NCBI RefSeq assembly: GCF_000021925.1
Contig: NC_011830.1
Location: 3,073,001-3,137,000 of the forward strand
DNA length: 64,000 nt
Origin: Desulfitobacterium hafniense DCB-2
Lineage (GTDB): Bacteria > Bacillota > Desulfitobacteriia > Desulfitobacteriales > Desulfitobacteriaceae
Direction: 5' to 3'
The position numbers were made by a program, and so were the translations under genes. Positions 16,934-25,513 of this stretch are shown one piece after another. The notes under the pieces were generated by a model. The model did no database searches. It was not told where the DNA came from and saw nothing but the letters and a program-made list of their open reading frames with translations. How positions within the stretch are numbered: the stretch's first letter is position 1; the number at the start of each line of letters is the position of its first letter.

Positions 16934-17110
16934 GCGTGCCGAAAAATTGCCGCATCCTCTCCTATAATAAGTGACGAATGAAATCAATACTTCCTTATCC
17001 TTAGGACCTTCGATAAAGATTTTACAGCCGTCTTAGACAATGAAAACAATCTGATTGCTGGAATGGCTGCTAATGGAGTGCTCCCCAATCTCTTTCAATT
17101 GGACTTTCTT

Positions 17111-18079
17111 TTACCTTTCTAATGAATGCAATATGGAGGAAACGCCTGCAAAAATCAGCGCAGCAATCGGCAAAACCACCCAAGTAATCCCCCAATTGTT
17201 GGTAAGAAAGCTCCACCCAAGATAGAACGCCACAACAATCGGCCAATAGACTCCCGCAAATTTTGAGACTCTTTTCGCACGCACCTGCTCTTTCGGCTCG
17301 AATTCCCCTTCACGCAACAGCTGATCATAACCGCCTTTGATCGTACCCACGGTGATAAAAAGATATACTGCGACGGAAACAACCGCCAGTAGCAGAGCTG
17401 TAAAGCAAGAAAGAGTCATGTTCGAAGCCCTGAATATGCCGGCGACAATAAGCGGGATGGGGCATAAAATACAGAGAACAACACCAAGCGCCGTGCGTTG
17501 AACATGTGTTTTTTCAAAAGCCGCCCTTTTTTCCTTTATAATGCCCGACAAACCGTATTCAAGCTCAAAATTGCCATTTTCCAGGTATTCAAAGCGTTCC
17601 ATCTTCGCACTGCTGATAATGAAGATGGCGACAGCTCCTGCGACCATCAAGAATACCGTCATAATGCCTATGCCGGAGGCAGCTCTTTCAGTTATGGCGA
17701 TACCCGCCCTCGAGACTGCGGACAACACAATAAGCAAAACCGGAGAGAGAATACACAGTATAGCGCCCAATGCGATCCGGCTTCCATAGTTGGCATTGTT
17801 TTTTAAAAAATCGTTCATTTCCTGCAGAGAAACGCGTATATAATTTTCCGTCTCATCTGCACCGGAATACACTGCTGTTTCAAAATCATCTTTTAACAGG
17901 TAGTCGGTCGTTACTCCGAAAAGCCTCGCCAGCTCCAGTATCCGATTGATATCCGGTATTGCGGCGGCGCTTTCCCATTTGGATATAGACTGCCTTGATA
18001 CGTTCATTTTCTCAGCCAATTCTTCCTGAGACCAGCCGTTGCTTTTACGCAATGACAAAATCTTTTCCGCCAAAATCAT
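17111..18079 (-). CDS. XRE regulator fused to a membrane domain
   Basis: 322 residues. A Cro/C1 helix-turn-helix fills residues 5-60 (WSQEELAEKMNVSRQSISKWES, IPDINRILELARLFGVTTDYLL). About residues 100-320 hold six hydrophobic segments, four in two pairs at 105-155 and 195-245 and two near the end. Such XRE-plus-membrane proteins are common in Clostridia and are thought to respond to envelope or peptide signals. Targets are unknown. The ATG follows AGGAGG. Confidence 0.8.
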   Translation of the reverse strand: MILAEKILSLRKSNGWSQEELAEKMNVSRQSISKWESAAAIPDINRILELARLFGVTTDYLLKDDFETAVYSGADETENYIRVSLQEMNDFLKNNANYGSRIALGAILCILSPVLLIVLSAVSRAGIAITERAASGIGIMTVFLMVAGAVAIFIISSAKMERFEYLENGNFELEYGLSGIIKEKRAAFEKTHVQRTALGVVLCILCPIPLIVAGIFRASNMTLSCFTALLLAVVSVAVYLFITVGTIKGGYDQLLREGEFEPKEQVRAKRVSKFAGVYWPIVVAFYLGWSFLTNNWGITWVVLPIAALIFAGVSSILHSLER

Positions 18080-18240
18080 TTTGAGTTCCTCCTATTCAGC
18101 AAATACCATTTGCTATATTGCAGGAAAATCATAACAAAGCCCCTGGTTACATGCTATCAATAGGACTTGGAAATTCCGCAACCATTAGTTGCACTCCGCT
18201 AAATAAGGGCTGTTGACCTGTATTATAATCCATGAGGAAC

Positions 18241-18283
18241 AAAGAAATCGGCAAATTTTATATCGGAATTTGCCAATTTCTTT
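18241..18283. repeat. 17-bp inverted repeat in the 352-base gap 18080-18431
   Basis: AAAGAAATCGGCAAATT and AATTTGCCAATTTCTTT pair at 16 of 17 positions around 9 bases. No gene ends into it from either side at close range. The rest of the gap holds the XRE promoter region and a short open stretch (18282-18391) discussed as a finding. Confidence 0.5.
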
Positions 18284-18431
18284 GAAAAGCCCTGAATGCC
18301 CAGGTGAAGAAGGACATAGTGGTATCTATAGAGAAAGTAATTACTACACTTCTGATCCAATCGCTTGGGCATATGGTCCATGGACAGGTTGATGTTCACT
18401 GTGGCTATTTATTTTTGTTTTAGGAGGGCCT

Positions 18432-18899
18432 ATGGGAAAGAGAGTTTTCTTTTATTTACTCTATGCAGTCTTTTTTATTATCCTTATCCAGTTGGGAATA
18501 ACCTATAGCTTCGAACTGAAGTCTTTCACCAGTAAAACCTATAATCCGTATCCCGCATGGACTTTTAACATCGCTCTGTCGGTATTAATCGGCTTGCTGC
18601 TTGGACTTCCGGAATTTATCCGGAGATATAAGAAACCCGGGAAATGGAGAATCCAATGGGAGAGATTGCTCATTGTCGGGCTTCCGGCCCTGTTCTTTAC
18701 GTTTTCTCTTTTTATATTTTTTTCATCTCTGGGGAAATATCTGTCTTTGATCCTAAGGCCTTGGGCTTTTGAAAGCTACGGCGTAATCATCTGCGGCATA
18801 CTCTTCGGCTACACGATGATCATGTCCATGGATAAGAAGGGAGAATCTCCTGCTTCGCTCAAGGGATCGCCAAATCAAGAACATGAAGAAGACAGCTAA
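18432..18899 (+). CDS. Small four-helix membrane protein, unknown
   Basis: 155 residues. Hydrophobic helices lie at about 5-25, 45-62, 78-100 and 112-132; the C-terminus is charged (KKGESPASL...HEEDS) and should be cytoplasmic. No family recognised. The ATG follows GGAGGGCC, so translation is likely. It stands alone on the plus strand between eroded segments. Confidence 0.65.
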   Translation: MGKRVFFYLLYAVFFIILIQLGITYSFELKSFTSKTYNPYPAWTFNIALSVLIGLLLGLPEFIRRYKKPGKWRIQWERLLIVGLPALFFTFSLFIFFSSLGKYLSLILRPWAFESYGVIICGILFGYTMIMSMDKKGESPASLKGSPNQEHEEDS

Positions 18900-19012
18900 A
18901 TCTTATAACATGTGGCCGAGTTCACAAAATTGAGATTCCAAGTGTTGTTCACAATTAAACCTGAGCTATTGAAATTCACCGCTTAACCGGTTCATATTCT
19001 ATATGTGATTTT

Positions 19013-19200
19013 TCATCCGTCGCTTCCAGCCCCATGGGCCAATGCAAAAACATATTGATAGATCGCCTTCCAGGCTTCGTCACAGAAATCAGCTGGTTTT
19101 GCATAATCAGCATAAAAAACTTGTCCCGTTTCATGTATGTTCATCATTTCTATACCGCTTACTGCTTGAGCTGTTGCGGAAATTTTACGTTGTCATCAGG
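19013..19200 (-). pseudogene. TIGR04076-like gene remnant
   Basis: A minus-strand frame gives VKISATAQAV..., then GQVFYADYAKPADFCDEAW and KAIYQYVFALAHGAG, and stops. The second half matches the conserved core of TIGR04076 proteins (compare FCPWAWIDIY in the intact gene at 13410). The C-terminal third with the CxDGxRPV motif is missing and no start codon with a ribosome site is seen. Confidence 0.55.
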
Positions 19201-19224
19201 TCAGGATAGGTACCTGGGTTAGAG

Positions 19225-19341
19225 CTAATCAAGCCATTGAATAAACGCCGTTTTATCATTTTTATTATATCCGGCCTGTTCATAAAATTTTAACTCTAAT
19301 AACCCAATTAAGTCCTTTTCATCTGCTTCTCTTATCTCCAT
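19225..19341 (-). pseudogene. GNAT acetyltransferase with internal deletion
   Basis: 38 codons: MEIREADEKDLIGLLEL reads like the first strand and helix of a GNAT protein and KFYEQAGYNKNDKTAFIQWL like its last helix and strand. The middle 90-100 residues that bind acetyl-CoA are absent, in frame. It is best explained as the scar of one deletion. Confidence 0.6.
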
Positions 19342-19392
19342 GTACAACACCTCACTAAGGTACCTATTCCTAATGCCGGAAAAAGATTTCTG

Positions 19393-20409
19393 CTATTGAC
19401 CCGATATGCATTCTCGAATGTTTCTCAGCAGCTTCCAGACATTATCTCCGTAATTGCTCACCAGCGTAATCACAACATTTGCACTTGGTTCATAGGCAGA
19501 AATAAAGCTCACACCAGGATCACGGCCTTGAAAATATGGGCTATGACCGTTGTTCCCCCTCGGTTCCAACCAGATTCCATAACCATAGTATCCTGCTTCT
19601 ATATTCCCATTATGGCAGCGTAACATTTCCAGAGTTGTTTTCCGGGTCATCAGCTTATACGACCAAAGCGCACCCCAGAATCTTCCGATATCACCTACTG
19701 TTGTAAACGCGCCACCTGCACCGGTCCCTTTAACATCTACGCTGTATATATTGGTACGGAATCGGTTCCTTTCTCCATCAAAAATGTAGTTATTGGCGCA
19801 CTTTGCGGGAAGAGAATCCAGCTCATAATAGCCGGTAGAATCCATTGCGCAAGGGTTAAAGACATTCAGATGAAGGTAGCTGTCAAATGGTTTATTGGTC
19901 ACAGCTTCAATCATCATTGCCAGCACGACAAATCCTGTATTATTGTATTGAAACTTTGTGCCGCGAGGATACATCATTGGTTTGTCAAGAAACAGCGGCA
20001 ACACATCCGAATTCGTTCGAATTCTGTAATTGGGAAAGTCTTTCCACAAATCCCCGTACTCGCTCATTACACTTTCGTCGAAGTAATCTGGAATACCGGA
20101 TGTGTGCATAAGCAATTGCTCAATAGTAATGTTTGTATCAATCTTATGCCAATCCAAGGGAAGAATGTCGCCGAGTGTATCTTGAAGGCGCAATTTTCCG
20201 CTTTCAATCAGCTGGAGTATTGAAACGGCGACAAAAACCTTTCCTGCGGAAGCAGTCGCAAATTTTGTTTCAAGCGTATTGGGAATTCGATTTGGAAAAT
20301 CCGAGTAGCCATATGCCTCTGCAAATATAATTTGTTTATTATTTGAAATTTGGATGCAGCCCCGAAAGCCTTGATCGATCAAAATATGTTTGATACGGTT
20401 AATATCCAT
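19393..20409 (-). CDS. Serine hydrolase, class C beta-lactamase/PBP-like fold
   Basis: 338 residues. The nucleophile motif S-A-G-K at about residue 54, YNN near 158 and the later GRDPG stretch in place of the KTG/HxG box mark the beta-lactamase-related serine hydrolase family. There is no signal peptide or lipobox, so it is likely cytoplasmic and not a resistance enzyme. Substrate could be an ester or D-amino-acid peptide. ATG is 8 bases after GGTGGAG. Confidence 0.8.
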   Translation of the reverse strand: MDINRIKHILIDQGFRGCIQISNNKQIIFAEAYGYSDFPNRIPNTLETKFATASAGKVFVAVSILQLIESGKLRLQDTLGDILPLDWHKIDTNITIEQLLMHTSGIPDYFDESVMSEYGDLWKDFPNYRIRTNSDVLPLFLDKPMMYPRGTKFQYNNTGFVVLAMMIEAVTNKPFDSYLHLNVFNPCAMDSTGYYELDSLPAKCANNYIFDGERNRFRTNIYSVDVKGTGAGGAFTTVGDIGRFWGALWSYKLMTRKTTLEMLRCHNGNIEAGYYGYGIWLEPRGNNGHSPYFQGRDPGVSFISAYEPSANVVITLVSNYGDNVWKLLRNIRECISGQ

Positions 20410-20522
20410 AGTCTACTTCTCCACCATCAGAAATTTCAGTAGTCGATAAGTCTATCATAGCACACTTTTCCACATAAAAAGGTGGCAAGAAAACTCCACT
20501 CAAGCCGCTCATTTTGAAAATA

Positions 20523-20548
20523 AAGCAGGACCATGTCTGTTCCTGCTT
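20523..20548 (-). terminator. Terminator after the cyclase/toxin-remnant unit
   Basis: Stem AAGCAGGA/TCCTGCTT with a 10-base loop. On the minus strand it is followed by TTTATTTT. Confidence 0.65.
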
Positions 20549-20556
20549 CACTCAAT

Positions 20557-20707
20557 TTAATTCACCAGTCCTTCATAGCTTCGCTTGCCATAGATAATCC
20601 AAAAGAACAAGATAGCTTTCCACGATCAGGCAGCGATAGCCTTTAGCCCTTAACGTTACATCCCGTACTAATGGGCATCGCTCAGGCATTTTCGTAAAGC
20701 CATACAT
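20557..20707 (-). pseudogene. RelE/ParE-type toxin remnant
   Basis: From an ATG at 20707 the reading is MYGFTKMPERCPLVRDVTL, RAKGYRCLIVESYLVL, and after a one-base shift IIYGKRSYEGLVN and a stop. This is the pattern of the C-terminal half of RelE-family toxins (ladder MPER..LV, YR...V.NYLV, I.YGKR.YE). The usual FY..DE..... strand is cut out. No antitoxin gene is adjacent. Confidence 0.55.
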
Positions 20708-20711
20708 ATGT

Positions 20712-22316
20712 TTACTCACTAAAAACAACCTTATTCCTTCCGGTGCTTTTGGCTAAATACAGATAATTATCAGCTCTTGTTATTAAATCCTTTTTATTGA
20801 CATTAGGGGTCGAACAGTATGCTGCGCCAATGCTGACTGTCAGGTTGCCACCCGGCTGTTTATCCTGAAACCTGAAATCATAATCCTCCACAGCCTTTCT
20901 GATCTTTTCCGCAGCTATTTCAAACCCTTTCTCTGAGGTATGGCAGCAAATAACGGCAAACTCTTCTCCGCCGTATCTGCATAATATATCAGTCGGATAT
21001 AATACCCCTTTAACAACCGTAACGATTGTCTGTAAAAGCTCATCCCCCGCCAGATGCCCATTATTATCATTATAATTTTTAAAATAGTCTATATCAAACA
21101 TGATCAACCCAAAATTATTGACACTTTTTTCTGATTCCAGGCCGTATGCCTGCAGCCTGTTCACGAGGTCAATCTCCTGCTGTAATCTTTCATCAAAAAA
21201 ATATCTATTATAAGACTGAGTCAGCCAATCCCGGGTTGCCAGACTCTGCAGCCTCTCATTGAGCTGCATAACCTCCTTCAGATTATTTTTATGCTCAGTA
21301 ATATTCTTTTTTAAAATGATAGTTCCTATGGGATTGCCGCTGACATAAATGGGTGTGATCTCCACCCTATAATAGACAATAGCTTCATTCCTGGGCTTGG
21401 AGATTTCAAAGCTCACTTTTTTATGCTCACGAACAGCTTCGTCCAAAAAGCCCTTGAACCTCTTAACATCAAGATCACTATAATTCTTTTTGATTATTGC
21501 CATAATGTCGACTTTCCTGGCTACCCCGCTAAAATCGCTTACAAAAGCTTGGTTGTAATCAATGATTTCAAAATCCTCATCAATCACCACGTAGCTGTCA
21601 GAAATCAAATCAACAACCGTTTGCAAGGCGATGGGTATTACGTTCAGAAAATCAAACTTAACCGTGGCTATGACAAAAAAGCTGATCGTCACGGCAAAGG
21701 CAATATTTTCGATTGCCGTTGACCAATCAAAGATCTTAAATGTGCTGATCGCGTCCATGATCAGCGCAATCATAATGCCAATACATATTAACGAGGATTG
21801 TTTGGAGAAAACTCCATAGTTCTTTATGGAAAAAATCACAAGATAGGCCAAGCCAATCCCTATACACAGATAGGAATATATGGTATGTATCGTAAAATAG
21901 ATACCAAAATTTTGCTTGGAGGGTATCAGGCTAAAGACAGTATAAAACAAGTGATGACTCTGATTGGTAAGCAGCACCCCAATAGAGATGACTGGGACAA
22001 CAAACAGCAACCCATGCTTCCATGTGAATTTTATTTTGGTTCGGGCAAATATTAACCCGGTAAATAATATGGAAATTGATACAAGAATCGTACCCAAAAA
22101 GTACAGCCGCTCGCATATTGCCAGTATCCATGGGACATTGTCAAACGTCATATACAATAGTACTGCGATATTCCATAGGAGAATACTGGCCGTCATACTT
22201 AAAACAGCATAATGAATTTGCTTTTTCCGCGTTCTTTTGGCGATTAACAACAAGAAATATAATATCACCAAGGTGGATAAAACCAGCAGCATATTAATGA
22301 TACTGACATTGTCCAA
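20712..22316 (-). CDS. Membrane diguanylate cyclase (7TM-PAS-GGEEF)
   Basis: 534 residues from a TTG at 22316, 9 bases after AGGAGG; the earlier ATGs lie in or next to that site. About eight hydrophobic segments up to residue 225 resemble the N-terminal sensor of 7TM histidine kinases. A PAS domain follows (residues 235-340) and then GGDEF with RYGGEEF and FDIDYFKNYND, so it should make cyclic di-GMP. The inhibitory I-site position reads YPTD instead of RxxD, so product inhibition is probably absent. Confidence 0.88.
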   Translation of the reverse strand: MDNVSIINMLLVLSTLVILYFLLLIAKRTRKKQIHYAVLSMTASILLWNIAVLLYMTFDNVPWILAICERLYFLGTILVSISILFTGLIFARTKIKFTWKHGLLFVVPVISIGVLLTNQSHHLFYTVFSLIPSKQNFGIYFTIHTIYSYLCIGIGLAYLVIFSIKNYGVFSKQSSLICIGIMIALIMDAISTFKIFDWSTAIENIAFAVTISFFVIATVKFDFLNVIPIALQTVVDLISDSYVVIDEDFEIIDYNQAFVSDFSGVARKVDIMAIIKKNYSDLDVKRFKGFLDEAVREHKKVSFEISKPRNEAIVYYRVEITPIYVSGNPIGTIILKKNITEHKNNLKEVMQLNERLQSLATRDWLTQSYNRYFFDERLQQEIDLVNRLQAYGLESEKSVNNFGLIMFDIDYFKNYNDNNGHLAGDELLQTIVTVVKGVLYPTDILCRYGGEEFAVICCHTSEKGFEIAAEKIRKAVEDYDFRFQDKQPGGNLTVSIGAAYCSTPNVNKKDLITRADNYLYLAKSTGRNKVVFSE

Positions 22317-22470
22317 AGTATACATCCTCCTCATAGATGATCCGGAATGACACTTTGTATCATTTTTTTTCAGTCTAACATAGGGCTATCAAGTGTTCAA
22401 TGTAAAAAACCAACTAATGATTAGCCTCCTACCCGATTCGTCGGCTCACTTGACTGCCAATATCCTAAAG

Positions 22471-22496
22471 AAAGCATCCCCGATCGGAGATGCTTT
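22471..22496 (-). terminator. Terminator of the ECF sigma/DUF4179 operon
   Basis: AAAGCATC and GATGCTTT form the stem around a CG-rich centre; on the minus strand CTTTCTTT follows. It lies 20 bases past the DUF4179 stop. Confidence 0.7.
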
Positions 22497-22515
22497 CCCT
22501 ATATGATCATTCAGC

Positions 22516-23577
22516 TTAGTTCTTAACACTTTCAATGGGAAAGGTGACCCGCCAACGACCCTCGACTTTCAGACCAGAAGTAACAAAGTCGCCATACAAG
22601 GTATAGCCCCCGATTTCATCTTGGGGAAGATCAAAAACGTAATTGCCATAATCAATTCGTCCTGGTTGTTCGTATTGATTGGAAAAAGCGAAGCTATAAT
22701 TGTGATCAACTCTGTTCCCGTTGCCATCTTTTAAATAGAAAAAGCCGTGATTGTCGTTGTCCAATGGTTCTTTTACGGCTGTTTGAACATGAAGTTTACC
22801 CTCAATATAACCTATACCGGTTAGACTAATGCCCTCTACTGAAAACTCGCTCCTAGGGGCTGATGGCGTAAGTGCAATTGGTTTTTGATCACCGCCCACA
22901 AACTTTTGGTAATCTAACCCGCCTCCGCCATTAGATGAAACTCTTTGTGTGCTTTCAGCGACATCAACGTCGGAAAGAGCAATCGGCACCAAGATGTCCT
23001 TATAATTTTTTTTATGACTTAAAAATTCACGCACAGAAAAGGTTATTTTATCGCCCACAATATTTTGGTTGCCCCATTCTTCAATCGTGATTAAAAAGGT
23101 TGCTGTTTTTGTGCCGGCATCATAGTCCACACGCTCACAGTGTGCAGCACTGTCAAAGGGACGGTTTATCGAATAGCTGTCGAACAAATCGATGGTTGCG
23201 TCAACACGATTTTGCTCTGTTAAATCCTGCATGGTAATATACACTTCGGCAATGTTGTCATGAATGTATGCTGAAACTACCTCCATTTTAATTCCATTGT
23301 CCTCATCAGATTTTTGCACAGTCATAAACAACTGTGCAACCTGTGGGGAAACCAAATACATCAGCTGATATATGGGCTCAACATTGGCAGCTAACACAGG
23401 CATTGCCAGTGAAAGACAAAGGCCGATTGATACAAGAGCCACTGCCGGCTTGCGCAATGAATTAAGGGGCTTTTGGCGGCTGCGTGCTTTATCGCGGGTT
23501 GTTTGAATTGCTGAATCAACCAGGGTTTCATCCGGTTTGATTTGGCTAAAGAGATTTTTATAATTTTCTCTAAACAT
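22516..23577 (-). CDS. DUF4179 membrane protein, probable anti-sigma factor
   Basis: 353 residues. A cytoplasmic N-terminus of about 40 residues is followed by one helix (PAVALVSIGLCLSLAMPVLA) and an outer region of about 290 residues with the DUF4179 pattern (YQLMYLVSPQVAQ, then VEVYITMQDLT-like and two beta-rich halves). Such genes follow ECF sigma genes and act as their membrane partners. Its start overlaps the sigma gene by 8 bases, which supports paired control. The signal sensed outside is unknown. Confidence 0.75.
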   Translation of the reverse strand: MFRENYKNLFSQIKPDETLVDSAIQTTRDKARSRQKPLNSLRKPAVALVSIGLCLSLAMPVLAANVEPIYQLMYLVSPQVAQLFMTVQKSDEDNGIKMEVVSAYIHDNIAEVYITMQDLTEQNRVDATIDLFDSYSINRPFDSAAHCERVDYDAGTKTATFLITIEEWGNQNIVGDKITFSVREFLSHKKNYKDILVPIALSDVDVAESTQRVSSNGGGGLDYQKFVGGDQKPIALTPSAPRSEFSVEGISLTGIGYIEGKLHVQTAVKEPLDNDNHGFFYLKDGNGNRVDHNYSFAFSNQYEQPGRIDYGNYVFDLPQDEIGGYTLYGDFVTSGLKVEGRWRVTFPIESVKN

Positions 23578-24058
23578 AATCGTCCTCCTTAATAACTGCT
23601 TTTAATGCTGCTCTTGCTCTTGTCAGCTGAGTGCGAACCGTAGAGTTTTTCCTATTCAATGCTTTGCTTATTTCTTCAATGGACATATCCTCATAATAAA
23701 ACAAGTAGATAACCCCTCGATATTTGGGCGGCAACTTTTGCAGCTCATAGTATAAGTCCATAGCTTCTTTGGTTTCAAATGCAATATCATCGTCGATTGG
23801 CTGAACATTTTTGAACCACGAGCTGCTCCAAAAGCTTTTGGAACAGTTTATGGTTACTCGTATGAACCATGCCTTACGATGTTCTTCCTCATGAAACACA
23901 GGCTTTTTTTTGATAAAGCGAAGGAACACCTCCTGGAAAATTTCATCTGCATCGTGCCGTGTTCCCATGCGAGCAAAAGCGAGGCGGTATACCAGATCAG
24001 AATACTGCTTAATAATTTTTTCTTCGCAATCGTCCGCACGCAGTGATTGTTTTTCCAC
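23570..24058 (-). CDS. ECF-type RNA polymerase sigma factor
   Basis: 162 residues from a GTG 8 bases after GGAGG. Region 2 reads YSDLVYRLAFARMGTRHDAD followed by EIFQEVFLRF; region 4 reads LPPKYRGVIYLFYYEDMSI, then EEISKALNRKNSTVRTQLTRAR. It lacks the extra C-terminal domains of large ECF groups. Held by the DUF4179 protein encoded next (inference). The target promoters cannot be seen. Confidence 0.9.
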   Translation of the reverse strand: MEKQSLRADDCEEKIIKQYSDLVYRLAFARMGTRHDADEIFQEVFLRFIKKKPVFHEEEHRKAWFIRVTINCSKSFWSSSWFKNVQPIDDDIAFETKEAMDLYYELQKLPPKYRGVIYLFYYEDMSIEEISKALNRKNSTVRTQLTRARAALKAVIKEDDYV

Positions 24059-24119
24059 TTCATAAGCCTCCCTTCACTACTAACACTTTCGATATATGCA
24101 AAAAGCTACAATGAAATCG

Positions 24120-24152
24120 AAAAAAATTTAGCGTGCTCATGAGCACGCTAAA
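24120..24152 (-). terminator. Terminator of the VOC gene
   Basis: TTTAGCGTGCT/AGCACGCTAAA stem with a CATG loop, followed on the minus strand by seven T. It also separates this gene from the ECF operon. Confidence 0.85.
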
Positions 24153-24201
24153 GGGCAGATTGTATTGTAAACTTTCAGATTTACAGGAATATCGTGATTT
24201 T

Positions 24202-24630
24202 CTATAACAACGCAAAATGGGCACTCTCGATCATTGATTTCATTTCACATAAGCAAAAAGGGTGTCCGGCGGGGTCAAGCATAACTCTCCAATTATTAGA
24301 AAATTGCTCATCTGCGATTGTTGCTCCACAATGGATTGCATATTGAACTGCTTTTTCTAAATCATTAACGGCGAAGTCTATATGTGCCATTTGCTGTTGA
24401 GCTTCAGGCTTTTCCGGCCACACAGGCGGTTTATACTCAGGATTCCGTTGAAACAATATACCGGGATATGCTCCCTGATTGGTTCCTGGAGCGTATACAC
24501 ATGCCCAATCTTCATCGATAAACATTATTTCCCACTTGAGCAACGCTCCATAAAATTTTGCTAATTCATGGGGGTCTTTGCAATCCACTGTAAATGAGTA
24601 CATTTTGATTTTCAATTCTTCATCATCCAT
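24202..24630 (-). CDS. VOC (glyoxalase/bleomycin-resistance fold) protein
   Basis: 142 residues from the ATG at 24630 behind GGGAGG. The fold is indicated by MYSFTVDCKDPHELAKFYGALL at the start and the second half IDFAVNDLEKAVQYAIHCGA ending MLDPAGHPFCL. Likely metal-binding residues are present (H in AHIDF, E in LCEM). VOC proteins include lyases, dioxygenases and drug-binding proteins; nothing points to one of these. Confidence 0.8.
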   Translation of the reverse strand: MDDEELKIKMYSFTVDCKDPHELAKFYGALLKWEIMFIDEDWACVYAPGTNQGAYPGILFQRNPEYKPPVWPEKPEAQQQMAHIDFAVNDLEKAVQYAIHCGATIADEQFSNNWRVMLDPAGHPFCLCEMKSMIESAHFALL

Positions 24631-24819
24631 AACGCTAATACCTCCCAATAAATAATCTACACCTTAACCTCCTATTTACCTGCATGATGCAATATCTTTA
24701 AATCCATAATATCACATTTTAATGTAAAAAAAGGCATACCATCCACGCGGAATGATATGTCTTTTTGAAGCAATAGTGGGAAAAAAAGTTCTTCACATAG
24801 CAAGGACAAAGATAAATCA

Positions 24820-25167
24820 TTAAACATTGGCATCTGTTGCAAAAGCCTCTGAACCCATTGGTGAAATTGTGACATAAAGGCGCAAGACATCTTCGCCGAT
24901 GTTTATAACCTGCAAGCTTTCCTGCCCATCAACCTGCATTAACTCGCCCACCTGCAACGAGGTCTCATTGCCATCCGTGACAACCTTGGCATTACCCTCC
25001 ATGACCTGCAGGAAAAGGGTTGATTCCAGATGGGTGTGTCCCGGCAGTATTTCCCCTTTTGCAATGTTTAGAACAAAGGCAATGACATTATCGCTTTTGA
25101 AAAGCATCCGCTTGGCGATTTTTCCTTGGGGCTCATGAAAATAATCATTGAAAATAAACTTATTCAT
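24820..25167 (-). CDS. Cupin-domain protein
   Basis: 115 residues from the ATG at 25167 behind AAAGGAGGG. One small cupin barrel: NIAKGEILPGHTHLESTLFLQV at about residue 35 (motif 1 with GHTH...E) and the second motif around LQVGELMQVDG. It may bind a metal and a small ligand or act as a sensor protein. A 72-codon frame overlapping its 3' end looks non-coding. Confidence 0.8.
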   Translation of the reverse strand: MNKFIFNDYFHEPQGKIAKRMLFKSDNVIAFVLNIAKGEILPGHTHLESTLFLQVMEGNAKVVTDGNETSLQVGELMQVDGQESLQVINIGEDVLRLYVTISPMGSEAFATDANV

Positions 25168-25513
25168 AGATAAACCCTCCTTTAATTTAAACCTAAATTT
25201 TAATATACCCCTATTTTGGATATAATAACTAGTTTCCCAAGCTAAAAAGCCATAACCCCAGAAGATCAAAGCTTAAATGTTTGGAAAACCATAAAAGGTA
25301 TCCCAGTGGGAACTATCTGATAACGATATTCTTGATGTGCCATGTTAAACTGTGATCTTCCTAACCCGAAGAACATAAAATAGATTACAAAGATCGTATA
25401 GAGATCAATAGGGCTACCTTAATTTTCTTGCCTGATAATAAATTTTTTGAAATCATTCTTTCTGATCAAATTGTAAATTCTCTTCATCTGACTGCCGATT
25501 ATGCTCGTCCGGC
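25168..25513. other. Intergenic stretch without a recognised gene
   Basis: AT-rich. It must hold the promoter of the cupin gene, and a TATAAT-like hexamer occurs near 25221, but no -35 partner is clear. No hairpin with a T run, repeat or homology-like reading was seen. Confidence 0.5.

Noticed and set aside
16982..17122. Plus-strand frame of 46 codons between BlaI and the XRE membrane protein
   Set aside because: It reads cleanly (FDKDFTAVLDNENNLIAGMA...), but has no start and I recognise no family; it may be another scrap but cannot be supported.
19393..20409. Beta-lactam resistance module together with BlaI/BlaR1
   Set aside because: The serine hydrolase has no signal peptide, is 2.5 kb away with scraps between, and has no operator like that of blaI in front.
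24672..24890. 72-codon minus-strand frame overlapping the cupin gene end
   Set aside because: No ribosome site, no family resemblance and overlap with a well supported gene.
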